Source: JAVBKE01 sp031554215 (lineage in GTDB: Bacteria > Bacillota > Bacilli > JARBTR01). Taken from it: 53,941 nucleotides of DNA. The notes under the pieces were generated by a model. It saw only the letters and a program-made list of their open reading frames with translations. It did no database searches and was not told where the DNA came from. The position numbers and the translations under genes are program-made. Shown here piece after piece: positions 1-8,267 of the stretch (its first letter is position 1; each line of letters starts with the position of its first letter). The stretch lies in assembly GCA_031554215.1 (NCBI GenBank), contig JAVBKF010000121.1, forward strand, positions 1 to 53,941, given 5' to 3'.

Positions 1-304
1 TTGAAACAATGTCGCATTTCTCTCCAAACTCTCTCTTTTTTTAGTCAAAATCATATTCAATTCACTATAGTTTTCACTATTGAATTCCCTTTTATAGCGA
101 AAAACCTGTTCAATCTCTGCTAGTGAAAAGCCAATGAATTTCATCACCTCTAGGTATTGCAAATCCAAAATATCACACTCTGTATAGGCGGTACTTGTTG
201 TCTCCACGCTCTGGGCTAACAAGGCTTAGTTTATCATAGTATCTCAGTGTATCTTTGGATATCTGTAGTTGCTCAGCCACTTGCTGAATAGAATAGTGTT
301 CCAA
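1..304 (-). pseudogene. MerR-family transcriptional regulator, frameshifted and cut by the window edge
   Basis: Reading the minus strand from a TTG start at 304, with a GAGGTG ribosome-binding site just upstream, gives an N-terminal MerR winged helix: YSIQQVAEQLQISKDTLRYY followed by a DKLSLVSPER-type wing. This frame stops at about position 179, right after NKYRLYRV. The neighbouring frame then continues the family perfectly (ECDILDLQYLEVMKFIGFSL) to the window edge. A 1-base insertion or 2-base deletion near 180-187 explains the break. The rest of the protein, including any effector-binding region, lies outside the window. Its promoter is of classical MerR architecture (separate entry), so it was probably autoregulated. 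The family call is firm; the target genes are unknown. A sequencing error is the alternative to real inactivation. Confidence 0.8.
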
Positions 305-324
305 TTAAATCACCTCTTGAAATT

Positions 325-355
325 AATATATCATTGGAGTATACTTCAATGTCAA
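325..355 (-). promoter_or_regulatory. MerR-type promoter/operator with 19-bp spacer
   Basis: On the minus strand, TTGACA (355-350) and TATATT (330-325) are separated by 19 bp instead of 17. The spacer holds the dyad TTGAAGTATACTCCAA. Overlong spacers carrying a dyad are the hallmark of promoters that MerR-family activators untwist. It lies directly upstream of the broken MerR gene, which suggests autoregulation. Confidence 0.75.
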
Positions 356-585
356 CTGCCAATCTGAAATTAGACTAGCTGTTTTTTGATTAAAAGGATT
401 GCGCTAAATCACTAGTAAGCCGGAGACAAAGAGCCATTAATATCGCTATTGAATCGCCCCGAGTTTAAGGTCCAGAAAAATTTTTCCGTGTCAATGCTTC
501 CTTCCATTATCTGCGCCTACTCACAGACTGACACCAGAGCACAGATCGAAAAATCCAGACCTTTTCTTCACCTCAAACAAATTGA

Positions 586-614
586 TTGACATTCCTAGTG
601 GACTTCGCTATTCT
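586..614 (+). promoter_or_regulatory. Sigma-A promoter of the trpB T-box transcript
   Basis: TTGACA (586-591), a 17-bp spacer, and TATTCT (609-614). The predicted start near 621 lies just ahead of the T-box stem I region, as expected for the trpB leader. Confidence 0.7.
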
Positions 615-620
615 TTAGCA

Positions 621-917
621 TAACAATTAAATAAACCAAATCGTTGATTAAGAGTAAGTAGGTATTCATTGATTCATTTCAGAGAGCTGGGGCTTGGTGT
701 GATCCTAGTAAACGACATTGTATACCGAATGGACTTAAGAGAGGTACGCTGAACGTTTAGTAGGCGACACGGGTTCCGCCGTTAAAAGGATGAAGGTATC
801 GAAATCATTTCTGTACCGGAATTGAGAGGTTTTTTGTTGTTCAACAAAAAACAAAAGAGGTGGCACCGCGAATATTCGTCCTCTACATGCACAAGTCATG
901 TAGAGGGCTTTTTTTTC
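621..917 (+). ncRNA. T-box leader (Trp specifier) with intrinsic terminator, upstream of trpB
   Basis: The leader shows the AGAGAGCTGG element of stem I (681-690), a specifier loop reading GAA-UGG-AC with the tryptophan codon UGG at 730-732, the T-box core AGAGGTGGCACCGCG (856-870), and a terminator hairpin CCTCTACATG/CATGTAGAGG (880-906) followed by eight T residues. By the known mechanism, uncharged tRNA-Trp pairs with the specifier and the T-box bulge and stabilises the antiterminator, so trpB is expressed when tryptophan is short. The specifier assignment is read from the sequence; regulation is inferred from the class. Confidence 0.92.
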
Positions 918-955
918 GTCCTCTTCCAAAAATATAAAATCAGGAGGAAATGATG

Positions 956-2149
956 ATGACTTTATACCAATTGAAAGATGGCTATTTTGGAGAGTTTGGC
1001 GGCAGTTATGTTCCTGAATCATTGCAGGAGGCACTGGGACACTTAGAAGCAGCGTTTAACCGATATAAGGATGATCCGATTTTTCAGGAAGAGTATGAAT
1101 ATTACCTAAGGGAGTATGTTGGGCGACCGAATCCTCTCTACCACGCAAAGCGGCTAAGCGAAACGCTTGGCGGAGCAAAAATCTATCTTAAGCGAGAAGA
1201 CTTAAATCACACTGGTGCGCACAAAATCAATAACGTCCTCGGTCAAATCCTCTTAGCAAAAAGGATGGGTGTTAAGCGAATTATCGCTGAAACTGGTGCT
1301 GGTCAACATGGTGTCGCCACTGCTACTGCTTGTGCTTTGTTTGGAATGGCGTGCACGATTTATATGGGCGAAGTTGACACTGAGCGTCAAGCCTTGAATG
1401 TTTTCCGGATGGAACTACTTGGGGCAAAAGTGATTGCTGTCAAGGATGGTGCGCGAACGTTAAAAGAGGCAGTTGACGCGGCACTAGCAGACTACGCTGA
1501 ACATTATGAGCACACATTCTATCTGCTAGGGTCTGCGCTTGGACCAGCACCATACCCAGAAATTGTCCGTCACTTTCAGGCGGTCATTGGTCATGAAGCC
1601 CGCGCACAGCATCTTGAAAAAGAAGGACGTCTACCAGATTATTTAATCGCTTGTGTTGGTGGAGGAAGTAATGCCATCGGACTGTTTGCACCTTTTTACT
1701 TTGACACAGACGTGAAAATGATTGGTGTTGAGCCAGGAGGAAAAGGCATCGAAACTGGCTTACATGCTGCCCCTCTATCAACTGGTGAACCTGGTATTAT
1801 TCATGGTTTCAAATGCTATATGATGAAAGATGAGAACGGCGGGATTGCCGCAGCACACTCGGTCGCTGCGGGTCTCGATTATCAAGGTGTCGGTCCAGAA
1901 CATAGTTTCTATAAAGATAGCGGCAGAGCTGATTACGTGCATGTCACAGACGAAGAAGCCGTTGAAGCTTTTCAGGTATTATCGAAAACGGAAGGGATTA
2001 TTCCTGCACTAGAAAGCGCCCACGCCGTTGCCTACGCCATCAAGTTTGCACCAACACTTTCTAATGATAAGACAATCATCATCAATGTATCTGGTCGTGG
2101 GGATAAAGATGTTGGGCAAGTACTTGATCTCCTAAACAATCAACTATAG
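956..2149 (+). CDS. trpB: Tryptophan synthase beta chain
   Basis: Joins indole and L-serine to form L-tryptophan using pyridoxal phosphate; cytosolic. The PLP lysine motif HTGAHKINN, the ETGAGQHG loop and the phosphate-binding GGGSNAIG are all present, and the length of about 397 aa is normal for TrpB1. Three consecutive ATGs (950, 953, 956) follow AGGAGG at 942-947; the third has the best spacing (8 nt), so 956 is preferred, though 950 or 953 is possible. There is no trpA, trpC or other trp gene nearby, so here trpB stands alone under its own T-box. It may partner a TrpA encoded elsewhere or salvage indole. An inverted repeat follows at 2169-2214. Confidence 0.97.
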   Translation: MTLYQLKDGYFGEFGGSYVPESLQEALGHLEAAFNRYKDDPIFQEEYEYYLREYVGRPNPLYHAKRLSETLGGAKIYLKREDLNHTGAHKINNVLGQILLAKRMGVKRIIAETGAGQHGVATATACALFGMACTIYMGEVDTERQALNVFRMELLGAKVIAVKDGARTLKEAVDAALADYAEHYEHTFYLLGSALGPAPYPEIVRHFQAVIGHEARAQHLEKEGRLPDYLIACVGGGSNAIGLFAPFYFDTDVKMIGVEPGGKGIETGLHAAPLSTGEPGIIHGFKCYMMKDENGGIAAAHSVAAGLDYQGVGPEHSFYKDSGRADYVHVTDEEAVEAFQVLSKTEGIIPALESAHAVAYAIKFAPTLSNDKTIIINVSGRGDKDVGQVLDLLNNQL

Positions 2150-2168
2150 CCTCTTTTAATCGATACAA

Positions 2169-2214
2169 GCATTTACAGAAATGATCGCTATATCTCGCTC
2201 ATTTCTGTAGATGC
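2169..2214 (+). terminator. Intrinsic terminator-like hairpin after trpB
   Basis: GCATTTACAGAAATGA and TCATTTCTGTAGATGC pair with one mismatch around a 14-nt loop. The run after it (TCTTTC) is only moderately T-rich, so termination efficiency is uncertain. Confidence 0.7.
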
Positions 2215-2322
2215 TCTTTCATGCACGATGTTGGCTTTAGGATACCATTTCTAATCAAAGCAGGCGGAGAAAACAACCACAATCCCCTGAGCCGCTTCAG
2301 GCTAAAAATCTACGAGTTTGAT

Positions 2323-2950
2323 TTAGGATTGATAGATCGAATGCAGTATCTGCCAACATCTTTTCTTCACTTCATCTTCAGAACGAAGCATCGTTCTGAT
2401 CGCATCAAGGCGACCAACATTAAATGGTGTGTCGATCCATAACGTCATGTAACCATTTTCTCCGTACTTGTTCATGACATGTTGTAACACCCGTTCGATT
2501 TGTTCCTCAGGGTTTAGCAACGGAAAATGAACCAGCCCATATTGAACTGTTCTTAGAAGAATCGTATCTGGAAACAGGATTCGATCAGCATCTGCAATAA
2601 TCTTGCCATAGAGACTTCTAGGCACCGCTTTCCTTGAAGCACGGTGATCCCCTTCAAGCCTCCTTCATTACAATCATCTCCTGGGCAGAAAACCATTTCT
2701 TCAAGGTAGGATCATTTTCTAGCGCGATCCCAGAATAGTATTCGTGCCTTTCTCTTCCGTGTTCAAGACCGATATCGTGAAAAGCTGCTGCAACCAGCAC
2801 CATGTCCAAATTCACATCGAAGTCCCCGGCAATTGCTAACGCATTATCCATCACTGCACGAGCATGATCTACTAAATGCGCCTGATCAAAAAATTGATAT
2901 CGAGGTAGTATATACCCTTCCAAATAAGTACTTATTTCAGCAGTCACCAT
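2323..2950 (-). pseudogene. HD-domain phosphohydrolase, frameshifted
   Basis: Two adjacent minus-strand frames together make one HD-family protein. The first (2950 to about 2654) has the metal-binding signature AAFHDIGL and further histidines in LEHGRERHEYYSG, and ends KEA-stop. Translating the intergenic bases in the second frame restores DHRASRKAVPRSLYGK, and IIADADR then supplies the second HD-domain aspartate. A shift of one net base near 2640-2656 therefore splits a protein of about 205 aa. Such small HD proteins are metal-dependent phosphohydrolases of unknown substrate. Both halves look well conserved, so the lesion is recent or a sequencing error. Confidence 0.8.
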
Positions 2951-3022
2951 TTTACCCTACCACTCCGTTCAGCTTAAATGTCGAAATCGGACACAAGGAC
3001 AACAGAAAAAACGTAAAGGGAT

Positions 3023-3736
3023 TTACCTCTCGTTCAAAACGGTGAAATTTTCGATTCGCTTTTGTTGATCAAAATCAATCTGTAAATCCTGGTCAAAATG
3101 AGCGATAATTGACTGATCTTCCCATTCATACTCAATCTCATTCTGAAAGAGAAAACTTTGAATAAAGAGTTCGTGATTGACTGAAAATTCTTGAACACAT
3201 TGCATCGCTGTACTCACGAAACGCTCAATATCTACTGGCGCGAATACCTCTCTTGTTTCAGGTGAAAAAGCAATAAATACTGCACCACCAACATGTAGTC
3301 CGCGGTAGAAACAAACAGAATCCTCACTCAGTGCAGCGGTGACGATTGCCATATGGTATCCATTTAACCCATCGGTTAAATCGAATTCCGCTGACTGCAT
3401 TGGCTTTAAGCGCCATTCTTCTGCAATGACTTTCATCTGCTCTGCAAGAAGAATCACTTCTTTCGGGAAGCCGTTGATATTCTCCCAGCCCCACAACCAT
3501 GTATTCGATTCACTCGATTCTGAACCGATAAATTGTAATTGGTATTCATCCTGACCAAAGCTGATTGTTCCTGCATCAAAATCAACCTGCCAATCTTGGT
3601 CTTTGACGACAAGCTCAGAACAAACCAATTGATTCGCAAGTATTTTCCCAAGACTCATGGAGAATACATCGAGCCAACTATCCTTTTTAAATTCAATTCC
3701 ACTGCTTAATATTGACCTTTTTTGATACTGCTTCAT
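3023..3736 (-). CDS. DUF6882-like protein
   Basis: A 237-aa soluble protein with no signal peptide or membrane segment. The central stretch GTISFGQDEYQLQFIGSES followed by SNTWLWGWEN resembles the conserved core of the DUF6882 family, recalled from family knowledge rather than searched. No enzymatic motif is evident and the function is unknown. It is read from an ATG at 3736, following the broken HD gene locus on the same strand, and has no clear operon partner. Confidence 0.6.
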   Translation of the reverse strand: MKQYQKRSILSSGIEFKKDSWLDVFSMSLGKILANQLVCSELVVKDQDWQVDFDAGTISFGQDEYQLQFIGSESSESNTWLWGWENINGFPKEVILLAEQMKVIAEEWRLKPMQSAEFDLTDGLNGYHMAIVTAALSEDSVCFYRGLHVGGAVFIAFSPETREVFAPVDIERFVSTAMQCVQEFSVNHELFIQSFLFQNEIEYEWEDQSIIAHFDQDLQIDFDQQKRIENFTVLNER

Positions 3737-3874
3737 CTATTTCTCCTACTTTCCTCACTGATTTCTACCATCACGATCATGCCTTAAATAGGTTATTTAA
3801 GCCTCCAACTCAGGTTATCTCGCCTTAGCTGCGGGTTCATGATAACTCAATTTGACAGTGCTGTTCTCAAATCT

Positions 3875-4546
3875 TTATTTGATCAATTGTATCTTCGCTA
3901 AATCCCGATTTTCAACAACCCGCTTCGAGTAGCCTTGTTTTGCAATTGTAATCATGGACTTCCCAAGCGTCTCAGTAGTAATCACTAAACTCGGAAATAG
4001 TTTCTTAAAAATCGGAAATATTGGAGTTAGACCAGTATAGACCACGCGGTACAGCTTGGTTTTCGACCTAGCGCCATGTACAGGGAGGATTGCACCTGGT
4101 CTAAGCATATACGCTGACTTGAAGGGTAACGCTAATAAATCATTTTCCGTCTTCCCTTTCACCCTTGCCCACATGATACGACCTTTTTCGGAACTATCCG
4201 TGCTGGCCCCTGAAATATAGAGGAATGTCATACTTGGATTCAAATCTACCAAAGTACGCGCCACCGACATTGTGATATCATAGGTAATCTTTCGATATTC
4301 TTCTTCATTCATTCCTACTGACGAAACACCTAGACAGAAGAAACATGCGTCATATCCGAACAAATCACTTTCAATCGTAGATACCGAGAGAAAATCTTGA
4401 TGAATGATTTCACGTAATTTCTTGTCTGTCTTTCCTGTAGTACTACGCCCAACGACTGTAACCCTATCGATTTCATGATCTAGTAAACATTCTCTAAGTA
4501 CACCTTGGCCAATCATTCCTGTAGCCCCAAATATTATTACTTTCAT
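3875..4546 (-). CDS. NAD(P)-binding atypical SDR / epimerase-like protein
   Basis: The N-terminus MKVIIFGATGMIGQGV is a Rossmann dinucleotide-binding GxxGxxG motif. A YISGAS segment and a TLVDLNPSMTFLY beta strand follow, as in atypical short-chain dehydrogenases of the YbjT/NmrA/HTATIP2-like type. About 223 aa. The ATG at 4546 is chosen because AGAGGT lies 4-9 nt upstream and it begins the Rossmann strand directly; an upstream ATG at 4612 would add 22 unconserved residues. The classical SDR YxxxK catalytic pair is not obvious, so it may bind NAD(P) as a sensor or act as a quinone/flavin reductase. Substrate unknown. Confidence 0.75.
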   Translation of the reverse strand: MKVIIFGATGMIGQGVLRECLLDHEIDRVTVVGRSTTGKTDKKLREIIHQDFLSVSTIESDLFGYDACFFCLGVSSVGMNEEEYRKITYDITMSVARTLVDLNPSMTFLYISGASTDSSEKGRIMWARVKGKTENDLLALPFKSAYMLRPGAILPVHGARSKTKLYRVVYTGLTPIFPIFKKLFPSLVITTETLGKSMITIAKQGYSKRVVENRDLAKIQLIK

Positions 4547-4890
4547 GTCTACCTCTTTCTTTTCTACTATTTCAAAGGAAATTTCATGATAGAAGAAACC
4601 CCTCACCTCCATTATTACTTTAATTGAAATAACTGTCCAGATGCATCAGCCCATATTAAGTGTAAATGAAATGTTTGTACCAACGATACCTACCAAACAT
4701 TCACCACGCTTGTTTACCATATATCGTAACGGATGATGTTTTCGCCAATAGATAGAAGACTATTTATCACATTTTAATTTTGAATAGATGATGAAATAGA
4801 TTTTTAAACCGCAAAAAATGTATCTATCCCTGTAATGTATGAAATAGATCAACTTCCTTTTATCCCAACTAATCCTATTTGAGAAAGAGC

Positions 4891-4923
4891 AAAAAAAAAA
4901 CTGAGCGGGTACGCTCAGTTTTT
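4891..4923 (-). terminator. Intrinsic terminator after the NlpC/P60 gene (bidirectional)
   Basis: AAAAACTGAGCG-GGTA-CGCTCAGTTTTT forms a tight stem of at least 11 bp with A/T tracts on both sides. It lies 16 bp beyond the stop of the cell-wall protein gene. Confidence 0.9.
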
Positions 4924-4938
4924 AAATATTTTATTCAA

Positions 4939-6228
4939 TTAGTATCTTCTAGCGCCCATATATTTTGGTCCCCAGTAGCCACTGTGAAGCGGGTCTACTT
5001 GAACACCAGAATTGGTTGCTGAGATAAATTGCCCATTGCCAGTATAGATTCCAACATGTGAAACGCTTCCACCATTACCGAAGTAAACAATGTCTCCCGG
5101 TGCTAAGTTTTCAACACCTGTTCCACTAGAAGCCATTCCGCCTGATGTTCTTGGTAATGAAATACCTAGCGCATTACGGTAGCAATAACCAACAAATCCA
5201 GAACAATCAAATCCTGCAGGTGTTGTTCCACCATATAGATACGGTGTGCCAATAAACTGCATTGCGTATCCGACAACATCTCCGGCCATTGGAACTGGCT
5301 CATTAGCACTTGATGTTACTGGCGATTTACCAGAAGCATCAGTACTTGATGCAACAACTACTGGAACTTGCAAACCAATATGTTGAACTCTATCAACTTT
5401 TTCAATGTTTGTTACTTCAGATACAAGGTTTCTTGCTACAACAACACCGTTTTCTGTGATGATTTCAAAAGTTTGAGCAACTGAACCGTTTTGTCCTTCA
5501 GTGACAACTTGCACTTGACCTTGCGGTAAATTTTCGTCTCCAACATCAACTGTGTTATAAGGAACCGTTAGTTCAGATACTTCAGTTGTTTTTCCTACGC
5601 GCGTTACATTGACTACCATACCATGTGTTAATGCTGTGTCTACGCTTGGCTCTACTCGATCAAATTCACCTAGCTGGATACCGCTCACTGTTAGAAGCTC
5701 ACCCACTGTTGAAGCAGTTGTTTGGACTTCTTGAACAGCACCACCATCATTAAGTGTTACAGGAAATGCATTCTTAACTTGAATGACCATACCCTCTGAA
5801 ATCGGTGTTTCAATTTTTGGTTCGACTTTATCATAAGGATCTAGCATGATTTCTTTTGATGAAAGAAAACTAGAAACAGTATCTTCTGTTGTCCATACTT
5901 GTGTTTGCACACCGTCTACTAGAAATGAAACTTCTGTAGCTGGCTCCCACTCAATCGTCATCTCATTAGTAACTGCATCTGTTAGTTCAGCACTAAGATA
6001 ATCATGTTCGCCAACTTCTACGCTATTGTCTGTCAGTACTTCTTCCACGCTTGCAGCATGCGTTTGAACAATTCTCTCTTCACCATCAAGTGTGAGCGTA
6101 ATTGTGTTCAATGTAGCAGCATACACGGTTGTTGATAATAACTGTGCACACAATGCGGCTACTACGATAGATACAATCGGCTTTCTCTTCAAAATTTTAA
6201 ATAGTCGACTCATCTTTGTTTTCTGCAT
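4939..6228 (-). CDS. Secreted cell-wall protein: DUF348 x3, G5, NlpC/P60 endopeptidase
   Basis: A 429-aa exported protein. A basic N-terminus and hydrophobic core (about residues 17-38, cleavage near VYA-A) form a signal peptide. Three DUF348 repeats follow (about 41-97, 98-154, 155-209), then a G5 domain (about 210-285), a Ser/Thr-rich linker, and an NlpC/P60 domain (about 316-429) with catalytic Cys342 in FDCSGFV and His391 in SHVGIY. The N-terminal architecture is that of YabE/Rpf-like proteins, but the usual C-terminal 3D muralytic domain is replaced by a D,L-endopeptidase. Likely role: peptidoglycan remodelling outside the membrane. GGGGGAT precedes the start, and an ECF-sigma-like promoter lies 77 nt upstream. 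Confidence 0.9.
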   Translation of the reverse strand: MQKTKMSRLFKILKRKPIVSIVVAALCAQLLSTTVYAATLNTITLTLDGEERIVQTHAASVEEVLTDNSVEVGEHDYLSAELTDAVTNEMTIEWEPATEVSFLVDGVQTQVWTTEDTVSSFLSSKEIMLDPYDKVEPKIETPISEGMVIQVKNAFPVTLNDGGAVQEVQTTASTVGELLTVSGIQLGEFDRVEPSVDTALTHGMVVNVTRVGKTTEVSELTVPYNTVDVGDENLPQGQVQVVTEGQNGSVAQTFEIITENGVVVARNLVSEVTNIEKVDRVQHIGLQVPVVVASSTDASGKSPVTSSANEPVPMAGDVVGYAMQFIGTPYLYGGTTPAGFDCSGFVGYCYRNALGISLPRTSGGMASSGTGVENLAPGDIVYFGNGGSVSHVGIYTGNGQFISATNSGVQVDPLHSGYWGPKYMGARRY

Positions 6229-6304
6229 GCATTAATCCCCCAACAAACTTTTTTGTTATTCTACTACTTTTTTAAATACAAGATTTATTATAGAGACTTT
6301 GTGT

Positions 6305-6330
6305 TACGAGAATAGTTCGCTAATGTTACA
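6305..6330 (-). promoter_or_regulatory. ECF-sigma-like promoter for the DUF348-G5-NlpC/P60 gene
   Basis: Minus strand TGTAAC (6330-6325), 16-bp spacer, CGTA (6308-6305). This matches the TGAAAC-N16-CGTM pattern of Bacillus extracytoplasmic-function sigma factors such as SigW, SigX and SigM. The position, about 77 nt before the start codon, fits a cell-envelope stress gene. A TATAAT farther down (about 6286-6291) could be part of a second, weaker sigma-A promoter. Confidence 0.5.
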
Positions 6331-7280
6331 TTTTCATTACAATAGTAAATAAGCACTTGACTGCCTGCTAGTTAGATTTGAGAATCAACTTGCAAATAGG
6401 CCTTACAATCCTTTATCCATCAGCAACCCTCGTTGATTACTGACCCAGTTTCCCTGATGAATTCAATACTAGCGATTGCTTTTCTTCTATTTATATGAAG
6501 GCATTTACTAGGTTAGACGCTCTGCCTTCCTTACTATAGCAACATAGATGGAAAAGATAAAGTCATAAGTACTGTGAGACTAGTACCCTTATTTCTATTT
6601 GGACTCAGTGCATCAATTGGGTTCAGCGGAGATGCTTTAAGCGCTGGCGTTAGTCCAAAAGCAATCCCAGTGACTGCTGTGAAGTTAAGACTTCCTATAT
6701 CCGGTAGGGTAGATCGACTATTGGGGAACCCGAAAAGACGTGTGAATAGTTTCCTAGGTCCTCTTCTGCTTATAAATAGAATTCCTGAAAATCGTCATTT
6801 ACCTCCGTCAACATGTGGGATTTAGTTCGACCTTTTATCCGTCTCAGATCAAAAGTGGGAATATTTTTTTCATGAATTTGCTTTTCTAGAATGACAGTGA
6901 CATTTCTACACGCTCGAATTATTTCACATGCATTATAAAATTGTATTATCTGCGTTCAAACGCTAGTAAGCGAGAAGATCGAAACCAACTAGCAACTAAC
7001 TTGACCGACCTAAGCATAATTTAATCAATCATACAGCCTCGACACAGTCTAATTACCGTGCACTCAATTGTACTAGTGTTGTCGATGTGGGCAGTCTACT
7101 ATGTGATCCAACCTATTTTGCTTTCATAATGGTTTATCTGTTACAAAAAATTCCTATTCACATTTTTCCAGCATAAACGCGAACATAGACACGCTCCATG
7201 CACCGGTAGGCTATCAGTGATGTTTGCCATTTGAGCACTAACACAAATCACCTGTAGGCATTAAATGATGGATTCTGAGA
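6331..7280. other. Gene-poor stretch, possible decayed membrane-protein remnant
   Basis: I see no intact gene here. The only open frame of note (6574-6825, plus strand, GTG start, 83 codons) begins LFLFGLSASIGFSGDALSAG, which vaguely recalls the repeat of the YtaF/MntP membrane family, but it lacks a ribosome-binding site and loses the pattern after about 60 residues. It may be the remnant of a decayed gene or chance. The rest is short, stop-rich sequence. Confidence 0.3.
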
Positions 7281-7281
7281 A

Positions 7282-7303
7282 AATACGAGTATAATATCGT
7301 ATT
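7282..7303. promoter_or_regulatory. Putative operator overlapping a -10 box upstream of the DsbA-like gene
   Basis: AATACGA-N8-TCGTATT is a perfect 7-bp inverted repeat whose centre holds TATAAT (7290-7295). A repressor bound here would block a promoter about 170 nt before the DsbA-like start. No good -35 is visible. The leader also carries CTACGAAAAT (7310-7319) and its complement ATTTTCGTAG (7430-7439), and a 14-bp perfect palindrome ACGAAAATTTTCGT (7424-7437). Confidence 0.35.
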
Positions 7304-7470
7304 ATGGGACTACGAAAATAGCTTCATATCAGCAGGATGACAACAGGCTTAAAGTACACAAAGAATTCAACCACCTTAAAGCGCTAGCAGTACAGCACTC
7401 GTGAACTCAGGTCATCAAACAGCACGAAAATTTTCGTAGTAGCCAAATAAAAAATAAGGAGGTCATGAAA

Positions 7471-8121
7471 ATGTCCATTAAAATCAAACTATATTCCGAC
7501 TTTGTTTGCCCATTTTGTGTCATCGCAAAGAAGCCACTATTTGAGGCAGCAGCCGGTAAGGATGTCATCATTGAATGGATGCCCTATGAACTCTCACCGC
7601 AGAATACACCAGCTCATTCAACAAAATCTGACTACATCCGTAAGGAATGGTTCAGTGGCGTTGTGCCACTCGCTGAACGCTTTGGTGTTACGTTATCAAT
7701 GCCCTGGGATATTGATCCGATTCCAAAGACACAACTCGCCCACGAGGGCTATCAATTTGCAAAACAATCGGACAAGGGCTGGGCATACATTCAAGCAGTT
7801 AGCGATGCTTACTGGCTGAATGGGCTCGATATCAGCAACCAAACAGTGTTAGAGGACGTCGCAAGTAGCTGCGGCCTCGACCAAGTAGCGTTTAGTAAAG
7901 CGCTAACAGAGAGAACTTTTCAAACAACGCATGAGAAACTACTCTACCACGCCTTGATCGAGGAAGACATTCAGGCTGTCCCAACAGTCATCATTGGCAA
8001 TCAGCATGTTACTGGTTTGCAATCTAAGCAAACCTACGAACAACTGATCTCGAATGCAATCGCCAATGTCAGTAGTGGTCCACACTGCTCAGACGACCAA
8101 TGTGATATTACAGCAGAATAA
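7471..8121 (+). CDS. DsbA-family (FrnE-like) oxidoreductase
   Basis: A 216-aa cytosolic thioredoxin-fold protein. The active-site CPFC is at residues 13-16 (SDFVCPFC), with the helical insertion typical of FrnE/2-hydroxychromene-2-carboxylate isomerase-like DsbA proteins and a cis-proline loop AVPTVIIG. The extreme C-terminus carries a second pair, CSDDQC. Proteins of this group act in disulfide exchange or stress-linked polyketide chemistry; the substrate here is unknown. AAGGAGG (7457-7463) is only 1-2 nt from the ATG at 7465 but about 7 nt from the ATG at 7471, so the second is taken as the start. It is monocistronic, ending in a strong terminator. Confidence 0.9.
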   Translation: MSIKIKLYSDFVCPFCVIAKKPLFEAAAGKDVIIEWMPYELSPQNTPAHSTKSDYIRKEWFSGVVPLAERFGVTLSMPWDIDPIPKTQLAHEGYQFAKQSDKGWAYIQAVSDAYWLNGLDISNQTVLEDVASSCGLDQVAFSKALTERTFQTTHEKLLYHALIEEDIQAVPTVIIGNQHVTGLQSKQTYEQLISNAIANVSSGPHCSDDQCDITAE

Positions 8122-8128
8122 TCTAGAC

Positions 8129-8190
8129 AAAAAGCTTGCCCAACTGTATTCCTAAAGGATTATCCTCTAGGCGTAGTGGCAAGCTTTTTA
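8129..8190 (+). terminator. Intrinsic terminator after the DsbA-like gene
   Basis: AAAAAGCTTGCC pairs with GGCAAGCTTTTT around a 37-nt loop that itself has a smaller hairpin (CCTAAAGGATTATCCTCTAGG). A T run follows. Confidence 0.8.
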
Positions 8191-8267
8191 ATGGAATGGA
8201 TGATTAGCAGTAAATACAAAGCGAACGATGTAATAGTGATGATAGGGCAGAACGCGTACCAAACGAC

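Noticed and set aside
6574..6825. 83-codon plus-strand frame resembling a YtaF/MntP membrane repeat
   Set aside because: Resemblance is weak, there is no ribosome-binding site, and the pattern fades; kept only as a remark on a possible remnant.
7310..7460. T-box or other riboswitch upstream of the DsbA-like gene
   Set aside because: No T-box core (GGTGGNACCGCG) and no terminator; only palindromes are present.
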